Assembly: GCA_047921175.1 (NCBI GenBank)
Contig: JBLRWQ010000027.1
Coordinates: 1-37,749 of the forward strand
DNA: 37,749 nucleotides
Direction: 5' to 3'
Origin: T1Sed10-7 sp047921175
GTDB taxonomy: Bacteria; Actinomycetota; Nitriliruptoria; Nitriliruptorales; Nitriliruptoraceae
Shown here: one piece after another, positions 15,712 through 23,384 of the stretch
How the letters are laid out: every line of letters begins with the position of its first letter
How positions within the stretch are numbered: the stretch's first letter is position 1
Notes under the pieces: model-generated
What the model was told of the DNA's origin: nothing
The model's input: only the letters and a program-made list of their open reading frames with translations
Databases searched by the model: none
Made by a program: the position numbers and the translations under genes

Positions 15712-16095
15712 TCAGACGCGCGTGTGCGCCGGCTCGGTGGTGGTCAGCTTCGTGATCCGGTTGTGCTCGTCCACCATCACCACGGTGGGCTCGAAGTGCC
15801 GTGCCTCCGCGTCCTCGAACTCGGCGTAGGACACGACGATCACCAGGTCACCGGGCTGCACCAGCCGCGCGGCGGCGCCGTTGAGGCACATGTCCCCACT
15901 CCCGGCCGCTCCCGGGATCACGTAGGTCTCGAGTCGGGCGCCGTTGTCGATATCGACGACCTGGACCTTCTCGTTGGGCAGCAGATCGGCTGCCGCCATC
16001 AGGTCCTCGTCGATCGTGATCGAGCCGACGTAGTGCAGGTCGGCGGCGGTCACCCGGGCACGGTGGATCTTGGACTTCATGAGCGTGCGTCGCAC
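15712..16095 (-). CDS. panD: Aspartate 1-decarboxylase (pyruvoyl enzyme precursor)
   Basis: 127-residue precursor that self-cleaves and makes beta-alanine from aspartate for pantothenate and CoA synthesis. The cleavage site is Gly24-Ser25 in YVGSITID, exactly where PanD proteins have it; Ser25 becomes the pyruvoyl group. Also seen: MKSKIHRARVT with the Lys9/His11 pair and GDMCLNGAAARLV. The GTG at 16095 is chosen over ATG 16080 because it reproduces the family N-terminus and has GAGGAG 7 bases upstream. Its stop is 20 bases before the operator block of the exporter module. No other pan gene is present here. Confidence 0.96.
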   Translation of the reverse strand: MRRTLMKSKIHRARVTAADLHYVGSITIDEDLMAAADLLPNEKVQVVDIDNGARLETYVIPGAAGSGDMCLNGAAARLVQPGDLVIVVSYAEFEDAEARHFEPTVVMVDEHNRITKLTTTEPAHTRV

Positions 16096-16320
16096 GTCGC
16101 TGCTCCTCGACCGAGGGGAGCGTCGACGCCGTGTGACCGGTCGCCGCGACCCCGGGGCGGTGCCGCGCTGCTCCAGCGCGTTGCGGCAAGGGTACCGGCC
16201 GACCGCAGCGACCCCCCAACCCTGCGTCCCGAGACAACGCGTCCACGCGCACCCGGCGTCCGGAGGCGAGCCAGTCCCGCCACCGCCCCCGCACGCATCG
16301 CCGCGGACCTGTCGATCACG

Positions 16321-16388
16321 CCTGCCCGGTGACCTGTCGGTCGCTCCCGGCTCGCTCAGGCGTGCCCGGTGACCTGCCGGTGTGCCTC
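16321..16388. repeat. Imperfect duplication of the ald 3' end
   Basis: CCTGCCCGGTGACCTGTCGGT at 16321-16341 resembles CGTGCCCGGTGACCTGCCGGT at 16361-16381, a 40-base shift with two mismatches in 21. The right copy holds the last codons of ald; the left copy lies just past its stop. The outer bases also give CACGCCTG (16317-16324) and CAGGCGTG (16357-16364), an inverted pair. The rest of the 260-base gap 16096-16355 shows nothing I can name. Confidence 0.6.
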
Positions 16389-17465
16389 CGCCACCACCGG
16401 ATGCACGATCCGTCCACCCGCGACGTTCAACGAGCCGTCCAGTACCGCGCTCTCGTCCTCGGTCCCCGCGCGTCCCGCAGCGACCTCGTCGACGAGCACC
16501 GCGAGCTTGCCGATCACCGCGGCGGACAGCGCCGCTGAGGCGGTGCGCGGGAACTGCCCTGGGACGTTGGTCACGCAGTAGTGCACGACCCCGTGGCTGA
16601 CGTAGGTGGGGTCGGACAGGGTGGTGGGGCGCGCCGTCGCCACGCAGCCACCCTGATCGATGGCGAGGTCCACGATCACCGAGCCGGGCCGCATGCTCGC
16701 GACCATCGGTTCGGTCACGACCGTCGGCGCCAGCGCGCCGGGGACCAGTGCCGCACCGATGACCAGATCCGCCTCCCGGACGTGGTCCGCCACCAGGGCC
16801 GGTTCGCTGGACTGCGAAGCGTCCAGGGTCCCGTCGAGCCGGTAGCGGTAGAGCCGCTCGAGGTCGACGTCCACACCCGTCACGTGCGCGCCGAGGCCAC
16901 GGGCCCCGCGCGCGGCGATCGAGCCCGCCACCCCGAGCCCGATCACGACCACCTTGGCGGGCGGGACCCCGGCGGCACCACCCATCAGCGTGCCGCTGCC
17001 ACCGTGTGCGGTGGAGAGCGAGGCCGACCCGATGATCGCCGCGGCCCGACCGGCGACCTCCGACATCGGTGCGAGCAGGGGCAGCCCGTGGGCATCGGTG
17101 AGGGTCTCGAACGCGTACGCGGCCACGCCGCTGTCCACCAGTGCATCGGTCAGCGTCGGCTCCGCAGCCAGGTGCAGGTAGCCGAAGAGGGTCAGGTCCG
17201 GGCGGAGATGGCTGAACTCGCTCGCCTGGGGTTCCTTCACCTTGACGACCACGTCGCTGGCCCAGACCTCCTCGGCGGTGTCGACGACGTCCGCGCCGGC
17301 GACCACGTAGTCGTGATCGGCGAAGCCCGCCCCCTGGCCGGCACCAGCCTGGACCGCGACGCGGTGCCCGCGCTCCACCAGCAGGTGCGCGGCCGAAGGG
17401 GTCAACGCGACCCGGCGCTCCCGGTCCTTGATCTCCGCCGGCACGCCGACCTGCACACCCGCCAT
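16356..17465 (-). CDS. ald: Alanine dehydrogenase
   Basis: 369-residue NAD-dependent enzyme interconverting L-alanine and pyruvate plus ammonia. Seen: VGVPAEIKDRERRVALTP with Arg15; VKVKEP with Lys75; YLHLA with catalytic His98; PLLAPMSEVAGR; the nucleotide loop VIGLGVAGSIAARGA; and VDLAIDQGGC with the catalytic Asp. All resemble the mycobacterial enzyme in position. ATG 17465 is preferred to GTG 17483 because GGAGG lies 8 bases upstream of it and the longer form adds six atypical residues. Inverted repeats upstream (17517-17530, 17538-17564) suggest control by an Lrp-like or other regulator. It could supply alanine for peptidoglycan or redox balance. Confidence 0.95.
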   Translation of the reverse strand: MAGVQVGVPAEIKDRERRVALTPSAAHLLVERGHRVAVQAGAGQGAGFADHDYVVAGADVVDTAEEVWASDVVVKVKEPQASEFSHLRPDLTLFGYLHLAAEPTLTDALVDSGVAAYAFETLTDAHGLPLLAPMSEVAGRAAAIIGSASLSTAHGGSGTLMGGAAGVPPAKVVVIGLGVAGSIAARGARGLGAHVTGVDVDLERLYRYRLDGTLDASQSSEPALVADHVREADLVIGAALVPGALAPTVVTEPMVASMRPGSVIVDLAIDQGGCVATARPTTLSDPTYVSHGVVHYCVTNVPGQFPRTASAALSAAVIGKLAVLVDEVAAGRAGTEDESAVLDGSLNVAGGRIVHPVVAEAHRQVTGHA

Positions 17466-17510
17466 CGCTGCATCCTCCCGCACGTCGCGGCTCCCGACCG
17501 CCTTCTCCTC

Positions 17511-17564
17511 ACCCTAGTTGCGGCGGCAACGCGCACGCTGGCGCCCTCGGCCGATCGGCGCCAG
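17511..17564 (-). promoter_or_regulatory. Candidate ald promoter with two inverted repeats
   Basis: On the minus strand TAGGGT (17511-17516) is a good actinobacterial -10, 46 bases before the ald start. Directly upstream is GTTGC-GGCG-GCAAC (17517-17530) inside the would-be spacer. Further up, CTGGCGCC (17538-17545) and GGCGCCAG (17557-17564) form perfect 8-base arms around 11 bases, at about -35 to -61. No convincing -35 is seen, which would fit an activator-dependent promoter. The second hairpin could instead end the HNH transcript. Confidence 0.45.
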
Positions 17565-17593
17565 GCAACGGGGATCCGCGGCAGGCGACGCTC

Positions 17594-17628
17594 GGGCACG
17601 CAGGCACGGCACGGGCACGCAGGCGCGG
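17594..17628. repeat. Short direct repeat between ald and the HNH gene
   Basis: GGGCACGCAGGCACGG (17594-17609) and GGGCACGCAGGCGCGG (17613-17628), one mismatch, 19-base period. A small hairpin GCGTC-GGG-GACGC follows at 17630-17642, close to the HNH stop, and may act as its terminator. Confidence 0.5.
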
Positions 17629-17678
17629 AGCGTCGGGGACGCCGCCCGCCGACCCGGCACGCCGACCCGCCCCGCGCC

Positions 17679-19229
17679 TCAGCCGTTGGCCACCAACGGG
17701 TGCTGGACCGCACGCCCTCCCGGTGACGCGCGCGCGGAGGCGGTGTGTCCGGTGTCGGCCTGCTCCTCGACGATGCGCCGTCTCGGTCCGGTCGGTCTGG
17801 CCGTTCGGGTCGGCTGGCGGGGTGGGTGCCGTGCGGCGTCCGGGATGGTCGTGCCGTGTGGGGCGACGCCCTGCCGGGGTGGTGGGTCGAGGTGGGGGAA
17901 GCGGATCTCGGTCCCGCGGATGACGGCGTGGTGGGGGCTGCGGTCGTAGCGGCGGTGGTGACGCCGACAGAGCAGCAGCGCGTTGTCCAGGGTGAGACGG
18001 CCACCGTCGGTGAAGGCCCGGGTGGCGTGGGCCACATCGCACCAGGCCGCCGGGGCATCACAGCCCGGCCAGCGGCACCCGCGGTCCCGGATCAGCAGGG
18101 CCCGCCACAGCCCGGCCGGGACCGTACGCACGACGGTGGACACCTCGATCGGGACGGCATCGGCATCGAGCACGACACGCACCAGCTGGCTGTCGGCCAC
18201 CAGATGCCGTACCTCCGGCCCGGCGATGGGCTGCCCGGAGCCGACGAAGGTCCCCGCGACCGTCTCCGGGGCGGCTTCGAGCGCCGCGAGCTGGTCGGCA
18301 CCGATGGTGACCAGCACCTGGGGCCGGACCCCGTGCCGGGTCGGCGCCGTCCCAGCGGCCAACGCCGCGGCGCACAGCTGCTCGAACGCGTCCGCCCCGC
18401 GCTGCTCCGGTGTGCGCCGCTCATCAGGCGTGTCCGGTCGGCGGAACGCCTGCAGCGCGACCCGGGCGGTCTCCGCCGCGGTCCCGTGCAGCAACCCGGA
18501 GAACGCGAACCCGCCGTCCTCGGTGTCGCACGCCCGGAACCGGCGCTCGGGCTCCTGCCGACGCTGCTGCTCGGCCAGCGCCTCGGGCTCGACCCGACCC
18601 AGGATCCGTCGGGCAGCCCTGCCGAACGCGACGGGATCCAGCTCGCCAGCCAGCTCGACGAGCTCGGCCTCGACGTCGTCACGCACCGGACCGACCAACG
18701 GGGCCAACACCCGCGCGATCGTGCGCGCCTGCGACACCCCGAACCGGCCCTCCTGGACAGCACGGCCGGTCAAGGTCCCGGTGGCCGCAGCCCGCCCCGC
18801 GTCCAGCAGACGCCCAGCCTCGCCTGGCGGCAGCCGCTGCTGCCGACCGAGCTCGTTGCGGTGCTCCGCCAACGTCGCATCGATCGAACCCGACCCGCGC
18901 GCCGCGAGCCGGCGCCGCTGCTGCACCGCCGCGACCCGCGCCCGCACCCCCTCCAACTGGGTCAACGGCCGTCGAAGCTCCGCGAGCAGGACATCCGCCT
19001 CGGCATCGGACAACCCGTCCAGGTCCGTGCGCGCCAGCCGATCCACCGCCCGTGCGACGACCGGGAGCAGGCCCGGACCGGTCAGCCGGTCCACCGCCGA
19101 GAGGACCGGATCCAGGTCGACCAGGTCCGTCGCCGACCGCGCTCCCGGCTCCGGTTCGGCTTGCGACGGCGACGGCGACACCGGGTGCGGGTGCGGCGAT
19201 CCCATCGCCCCCGTGGATGGCTGCTTCAC
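17679..19229 (-). CDS. DUF222/HNH endonuclease-domain protein (13E12 repeat family type)
   Basis: 516 residues. A DUF222 helical domain covers about 35-350, and an HNH nuclease motif lies near 385-440: CRWPGCDAPAAWCDVAHAT and NALLLCRRHHR supply the Cys pairs and the His residues of a zinc-supported HNH site. The C-terminal 70 residues are Pro/Arg-rich and look disordered. Proteins of this type occur in many copies in actinobacteria, including the M. tuberculosis 13E12 family; their cellular role is unclear. The GTG at 19229 follows GAGGA at 7 bases. A LexA box lies in its promoter, so expression should be DNA-damage inducible. There is no inverted-repeat boundary or transposase, so mobility is not shown. 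Confidence 0.9.
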   Translation of the reverse strand: MKQPSTGAMGSPHPHPVSPSPSQAEPEPGARSATDLVDLDPVLSAVDRLTGPGLLPVVARAVDRLARTDLDGLSDAEADVLLAELRRPLTQLEGVRARVAAVQQRRRLAARGSGSIDATLAEHRNELGRQQRLPPGEAGRLLDAGRAAATGTLTGRAVQEGRFGVSQARTIARVLAPLVGPVRDDVEAELVELAGELDPVAFGRAARRILGRVEPEALAEQQRRQEPERRFRACDTEDGGFAFSGLLHGTAAETARVALQAFRRPDTPDERRTPEQRGADAFEQLCAAALAAGTAPTRHGVRPQVLVTIGADQLAALEAAPETVAGTFVGSGQPIAGPEVRHLVADSQLVRVVLDADAVPIEVSTVVRTVPAGLWRALLIRDRGCRWPGCDAPAAWCDVAHATRAFTDGGRLTLDNALLLCRRHHRRYDRSPHHAVIRGTEIRFPHLDPPPRQGVAPHGTTIPDAARHPPRQPTRTARPTGPRRRIVEEQADTGHTASARASPGGRAVQHPLVANG

Positions 19230-19273
19230 GATCCGTTCCTCATCCGCCCCCGGATGCGAACCTCGTTGACACC

Positions 19274-19302
19274 AACGTAGCGAACATACGTTCGAACCGC
19301 AA
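19274..19302 (-). promoter_or_regulatory. LexA (SOS) box inside the promoter of the HNH gene
   Basis: CGAAC-ATAC-GTTCG at 19281-19294 matches the Gram-positive/mycobacterial LexA box (CGAAC-N4-GTTCG). On the minus strand a -35 TTGCGG (19297-19302) and a -10 TACGTT (19274-19279) are separated by 17 bases that contain the box. The box centre is about 58 bases from the HNH start codon. This geometry fits direct repression by LexA. Confidence 0.85.
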
Positions 19303-19349
19303 GCACGATCCCCCGCACCCGTGGAAAACGCCGGCCGACACCCCCGGGA

Positions 19350-20324
19350 TCAGCCCGGCAGCGACGACGCCAACGGCGCGAGCAGCGGTGCCGCCGGCCC
19401 GAGCAGCAGCGCCGAGGGCAGATCGATCAGCTCCTCCAGATCGAGCCGGTCGACCAACACCGCGAGGCTGATCGAGATGCCGTTGAACACCGCGTGGCCC
19501 AGGATCGGGACCATGAGGTTCCCGGTCAGGTGGTACGCGAGGGCCAGCAGCAGCCCGACCGCGAACAACCCGAGCAGGGCGACCGGCTGCGAGATCACCA
19601 CCTCGATGTGGATGACCGCGAAGATCAGCGACGACAGCACCAGCCCGACACCGAGGTTGATGCGATCGGCCATCGCCCGGAACAGGACTCCCCGGAACAC
19701 CACCTCCTCGGTCAACGGCGCGACCACCACCGCAACGAGCACCACCAACAGCAGCGGCAGCCCACCCGCGAGGGCGTCCTGCAGGAGCTGCTGCTCGACC
19801 GGGTCCTCCGCGCCGGTCACCAGCACCCCGATCGCGTTGACCGTGTACGCGACGATCGCGACCCCGACCCCGGTCCCGAGCCCGATCGCGACCATCGCGC
19901 CGGTCGTTCGGGTCGGGCCCCACAGTCGCCCGTAGGGCCGACCCGCCGCCAGCAGGGGCAGCAGGGAGATGCCGAAGACCACCAGCTGGAGCACGAGCTG
20001 GAGGAGCAGGTTCACCACGAGCATCTCGGCCGACAGCTCGCCCGCGCCGGCCAGGAGCTCCTCGAGGTCGGCCGTGGCCAGGGCCAGGCCGACGATCAGC
20101 AGGTTCGGCGCGATGAAGATCAGCACGACGAAGGTCGCGATCCACAGCCCGTACGGCGACCGGACGCGGTTGAGCGGCGTCCGGGTCCGGGCCCGCTCGG
20201 CGGTCGCCCGCCCGGACGAGGGCGGCGTGCCCGGCACGGGGCCCAGCGGCGGCGGGGACGCGGGCGGCGGCGGGGACGCGGGCGGCGGCGGGGATGCGGG
20301 CGGTGGCGGGGGCACCGAGCTCAC
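19350..20324 (-). CDS. CPBP-family intramembrane metalloprotease (CAAX protease-like)
   Basis: 324 residues. The N-terminal 35 residues are almost only Pro, Ala and Ser in ASPPPP repeats. About eight membrane helices follow from residue 57. Conserved CPBP motifs: EEVVFRGVLFR (Glu-Glu and Arg), FAVIHIEV (His) and LGHAVFNG (His, Asn), which form the intramembrane metal site in this family. Substrate is unknown; relatives act on prenylated proteins, bacteriocin-type peptides or regulate secretion. The GTG at 20324 overlaps the SpoIID-like stop as GTGA, so it is coupled to that gene and to murA, which suggests an envelope role. The Pro-rich head faces the cytoplasm if the N-terminus is inside. 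Confidence 0.88.
   Translation of the reverse strand: MSSVPPPPPASPPPPASPPPPASPPPLGPVPGTPPSSGRATAERARTRTPLNRVRSPYGLWIATFVVLIFIAPNLLIVGLALATADLEELLAGAGELSAEMLVVNLLLQLVLQLVVFGISLLPLLAAGRPYGRLWGPTRTTGAMVAIGLGTGVGVAIVAYTVNAIGVLVTGAEDPVEQQLLQDALAGGLPLLLVVLVAVVVAPLTEEVVFRGVLFRAMADRINLGVGLVLSSLIFAVIHIEVVISQPVALLGLFAVGLLLALAYHLTGNLMVPILGHAVFNGISISLAVLVDRLDLEELIDLPSALLLGPAAPLLAPLASSLPG
20247..20309. repeat. 18-base minisatellite in the 5' end of the CPBP gene
   Basis: Units reading roughly 'ggcggcggcggggacgcg' repeat with an 18-base period (the GAC/GAT positions fall at 20257, 20275 and 20293) and encode three ASPPPP hexapeptides. Copy number could vary by slippage without a frame change. Confidence 0.7.
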
Positions 20325-22030
20325 GGGCGGCTCCGGGACGTGCGGACGATGAGGAAGATGCCGGCCAGCGCCAGCACGGACACGGCGAGGACCAGCAGCG
20401 GCGACAGGGTGCCCGACGCAGCGAGCGGCAGCATCCCATCCGACCGGCCGTCCGTTCCGGGCGTGTCGACCTCCACCTCGACGCTCGTGCCGTCACGCAG
20501 GCCGGCGGCGTCCTCACCGACCAGGGCCAGGCGGTACGTACCGGCGGCGACGGGCGCGCCGCGGTCGTCCTCCAGGCGCCAGGTCGCAGCATGCGTCCCC
20601 GGCCCGGCGAGGCCGAGATCGCGGGTGAGCACCAGTTCGCCGTCCGGACCGGTGACCTCGAGGGAGAGCAACGCGTCGACCGCCACGTCGGCCTCCACGG
20701 TGACCGCATCACGCACCCCGAGCAGCGTCGACACCTCCCGGGTCGGCCCGATGACGCCGTCGTCGCCGGCGACCGCAGGTGGCGCGAGCTGCCAGCTGCC
20801 GTCCCGGAAGGCGGCCGCCCAGCGCCCGACCACCCGTTCCTGCACCACCTCGCCCTCGGAGGTCTCCAACCGGGCCGCACCGTGCACCACGAGCCGGACC
20901 TGCTCGCGGCGGCCCAGCCCGACCCGCACGGTGTCCGGCAGGTCCGCCGTGGTCGTGGGGGTCAACCCTCCGTAGTACGCGGCGAGGATGGTCTCGTGGT
21001 CCTGCCCGGCGGCGGCCCGGCCCTGGGCGCCGTACTGGCCGAGCCCGACCCCGTGTCCCCAGCCACGGCCGTCGAGCACGACCTCCTCGTCGGTGACCTC
21101 GATGGTGAAGCGGGTGGAGGGCACGGTGGTGGGCAGGGGCCGCAGCCGGTCGCTGCGTTGGCTCGGGTAGCGGGACGGGAAGCGGGCCGGGGCGAGCCGG
21201 TTCAGGAAGTCGCGCACCTCCAGCGGCGTGACCTCGACCACGGTGCCGTCGCGGCCCGTGAACCGCAGCCGGGACGCCAGGTCGTCGACCGCGCCGGTGC
21301 GTTCCACCTCGGCGACCGGCACGACGTCCACGAGACGCTGCCCCTCGGCGAGCAGGGCGTCGAAGTCCTCGCGGTCGAACCGGACCTCCCAGCGGTGGTA
21401 GGGCGAGACCTCGTCGAAGGGATCGTCGATGGCGACGAGGTAGGGGCGGGGGCCGGTGGCGGGGAAGACGTCCTCGTTCGCGAAGGTCCGTCCCCCGGAG
21501 GTGGAGAAGTAGCGGGCCAGGATCGGGGCACCGTCGTCATCGAGGAGGACCTGCCCGGCCGTCGCGGCGACCGCATCGGCCCAGCGCTGGCCGCCGTCGA
21601 GCACGACCTCGGCGCCGCGGTAGACCTGGCATGCGGTGGTGGCACACAGGTCGTAGCCGACGTGGCTCGCGTTGCGAGCCGACCACCAGGCGTAGGTCCG
21701 GGCCGCGACCGCCTGGGCCTCGAGCGCGGCTCCGGGCCAGCGGCTGGGCATCTCCGCGACACCCTCGAGGTAGCGCTCCAGCTCGACCTCGTTGACGACC
21801 TCGCCGTCGCCGCCCAGCTCGATCGTCCCGGGGTAGCGCGTGCCGTCCACCTCGACCAGCACCCCGTCGTCGGGCACGACGCGGACCGTGCCGGTGGTCG
21901 TGACGGGCGCCAGCGCCGCGGCGGGCGCGGAGGGCAGGCCCACGCCGGCGAGGACGCCGAGCAGCCCGACGGTGACGCACCGCAGGGCGACGCTGAGCGG
22001 CCGCCGGCCGCGTGCCCGGTCAGCGGGCAC
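20321..22030 (-). CDS. SpoIID/LytB-domain protein, secreted and C-terminally anchored
   Basis: 569 residues. Signal peptide about 1-39, SpoIID domain from about 70 to 370, C-terminal membrane helix about 540-562 with a basic end. SpoIID proteins are lytic transglycosylases that cut glycan strands lacking stem peptides, and LytB relatives enhance amidases. Motifs: LERYLEGVAEMPSRWPGAALEAQAVAARTYAWW (catalytic Glu in YLEGV), CATTACQVYRG (paired Cys), STSGGRT and GWGHGVGLGQYGA. No sporulation genes are seen, so a vegetative wall-remodelling role is likely. The GTG at 22030 lies inside the murA 3' end (11-base overlap) with AGGA 8 bases upstream. Residues 390-520 may form an extra beta-sandwich. 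Confidence 0.88.
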   Translation of the reverse strand: MPADRARGRRPLSVALRCVTVGLLGVLAGVGLPSAPAAALAPVTTTGTVRVVPDDGVLVEVDGTRYPGTIELGGDGEVVNEVELERYLEGVAEMPSRWPGAALEAQAVAARTYAWWSARNASHVGYDLCATTACQVYRGAEVVLDGGQRWADAVAATAGQVLLDDDGAPILARYFSTSGGRTFANEDVFPATGPRPYLVAIDDPFDEVSPYHRWEVRFDREDFDALLAEGQRLVDVVPVAEVERTGAVDDLASRLRFTGRDGTVVEVTPLEVRDFLNRLAPARFPSRYPSQRSDRLRPLPTTVPSTRFTIEVTDEEVVLDGRGWGHGVGLGQYGAQGRAAAGQDHETILAAYYGGLTPTTTADLPDTVRVGLGRREQVRLVVHGAARLETSEGEVVQERVVGRWAAAFRDGSWQLAPPAVAGDDGVIGPTREVSTLLGVRDAVTVEADVAVDALLSLEVTGPDGELVLTRDLGLAGPGTHAATWRLEDDRGAPVAAGTYRLALVGEDAAGLRDGTSVEVEVDTPGTDGRSDGMLPLAASGTLSPLLVLAVSVLALAGIFLIVRTSRSRP

Positions 22031-23297
22031 CGGCAGGATCCTCGACGCGCTCGATGTCGGCCCCGAGCGAGCGCAACCGGGGGACGAGGTGGGCGTAGCC
22101 GCGGTCGATGTGGTGGACGTCCCGCACGAGGGTCTCGCCGTCGGCGACCAGCCCGGCCATGACCCCGGCGGCGCCGGCGCGGACATCCAGCCCCGACAGG
22201 GTCGCACCGTGGAGGCGGACGGGACCGCGGATCAGCGCGTGGTGGCCGTCGAGCTCGATGTCCGCCCCCATCCGGGCGAACTCGTGGACGAAGGAGAAGC
22301 GCGACTCGAACACGTTCTCCGTGCACCGACTGGTGCCGTGGGCCTGGCTGAGGAGCACCATCAGCTGTGGCTGCAGGTCCGTCGGGTACCCCGGGTAGGG
22401 CAGGGTGACGACGTCGACCGCACCGAGACGGTCGCCGCTCACCCGCAACGATCCGGCACCCTCCTCGACACGGACGCCGGCGGCCCGCAGCTTCAGCAGG
22501 GGCAGGGTCAGATCCTGTGGCCGCACGCGCTCGATGACGACGTCGCCGCCGGTCACGGCCGCCATCATCGCGTAGGTCCCCGCCTCGATCCGGTCGGGGC
22601 AGGTCTCCCACGCGACCCCGCGGAGGCGCTCCACGCCCTCCACCTCGATCGTGGGCCCACCGATGCGCTCGATCCGGGCGCCCATGGCCACGAGCATGCG
22701 GCACAGGTCCTGGATCTCCGGCTCGCGCGCGGCGTTGTCGATCGTGGTCCGGCCATCGGCCAGGGTGGCCGCCATGATGAGGTTCTCGGTGGCGCCCACC
22801 GACGGGAAGTCGAGCGTGATCACCGCGCCGTGCAGACGGTCGGCGACCACCTCGACACCGGCGTCGTCCTGGCTGACCGAGGCGCCCATCGCGGTGAGGC
22901 CGCGCAGGTGCAGGTCGATCGAGCGGGCACCGATGCGGTCCCCGCCGGGGAGCGCGAGCCGGGCCCGCCCGAGGCGTCCGACGAGGGGCCCGAGCGTCGC
23001 CAGCGAGGCCCGGATCCGGGCCACCGCGTCGGACGGTGCGTGCCAGCGCGGGTCACGCGCGGCCAGGCGGCAGCGGCGGCGCTCGAGGTCGAGGTCGACC
23101 TCGACGCCGAGCCCCTCGAGGATCTCCGCCATGACGGGGACGTCCGCGATCGCCGGGACCTCGCTGAGGTCGAGCGGCTCCTCGGTCAGCAGCGACGCGG
23201 CCATCAGCTTCAGCGCGGAGTTCTTCGCACCGGACAGCCGCACGGTGCCGTGCAGCGGCGTGCCGCCGCGGACCCGGAAGGCATCGGTGGTGGTCAT
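22020..23297 (-). CDS. murA: UDP-N-acetylglucosamine 1-carboxyvinyltransferase, Cys-to-Asp form
   Basis: 425-residue MurA; adds enolpyruvate from PEP to UDP-GlcNAc, the first committed step of peptidoglycan synthesis, in the cytosol. Seen: LSGAKNSALK (Lys25, Asn26), PGYPTDLQPQ and the family inside-out barrel repeats. The catalytic loop reads PGGDRIGARSIDLHL: the residue equal to E. coli Cys115 is Asp120 (codon 22938-22940). MurA with Asp here is active but not alkylated by fosfomycin, as in M. tuberculosis. The ATG at 23297 starts 87 bases after atpC, a position also seen in other actinobacteria. The 3' end overlaps the SpoIID-like gene. murA and murZ differ little; murA is used as the general name. 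Confidence 0.95.
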   Translation of the reverse strand: MTTTDAFRVRGGTPLHGTVRLSGAKNSALKLMAASLLTEEPLDLSEVPAIADVPVMAEILEGLGVEVDLDLERRRCRLAARDPRWHAPSDAVARIRASLATLGPLVGRLGRARLALPGGDRIGARSIDLHLRGLTAMGASVSQDDAGVEVVADRLHGAVITLDFPSVGATENLIMAATLADGRTTIDNAAREPEIQDLCRMLVAMGARIERIGGPTIEVEGVERLRGVAWETCPDRIEAGTYAMMAAVTGGDVVIERVRPQDLTLPLLKLRAAGVRVEEGAGSLRVSGDRLGAVDVVTLPYPGYPTDLQPQLMVLLSQAHGTSRCTENVFESRFSFVHEFARMGADIELDGHHALIRGPVRLHGATLSGLDVRAGAAGVMAGLVADGETLVRDVHHIDRGYAHLVPRLRSLGADIERVEDPAGAR

Positions 23298-23362
23298 CCG
23301 ACGAGGGTAGCCCGCAGCCCTGCGCTCACCCGCGCGCGTGCACGCGCCACGGACGCCCCGGA

Positions 23363-23379
23363 GCCGGCGTGCTGCCGGC
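23363..23379 (-). terminator. Small hairpin right after atpC
   Basis: GCCGGC (23363-23368) and GCCGGC (23374-23379), self-complementary arms around GTGCT, 5 bases past the atpC stop on the minus strand. It may attenuate rather than end transcription into murA. No T-tract. Confidence 0.35.
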
Positions 23380-23384
23380 GCCGG

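Noticed and set aside
16096..16355. Possible small gene or riboswitch between panD and ald
   Set aside because: Open frames here lack a good start and family signals, and no known riboswitch core is visible. Only the duplicated ald end stands out.
17679..19229. HNH gene as part of an insertion sequence or intein
   Set aside because: No terminal inverted repeats, target duplication, transposase or splicing-block residues are seen; the gene has its own LexA promoter.
23363..23379. Strong terminator separating the atp operon from murA
   Set aside because: The stem is only 6 bp, self-complementary and lacks a T-tract, so it is listed only as a weak candidate.
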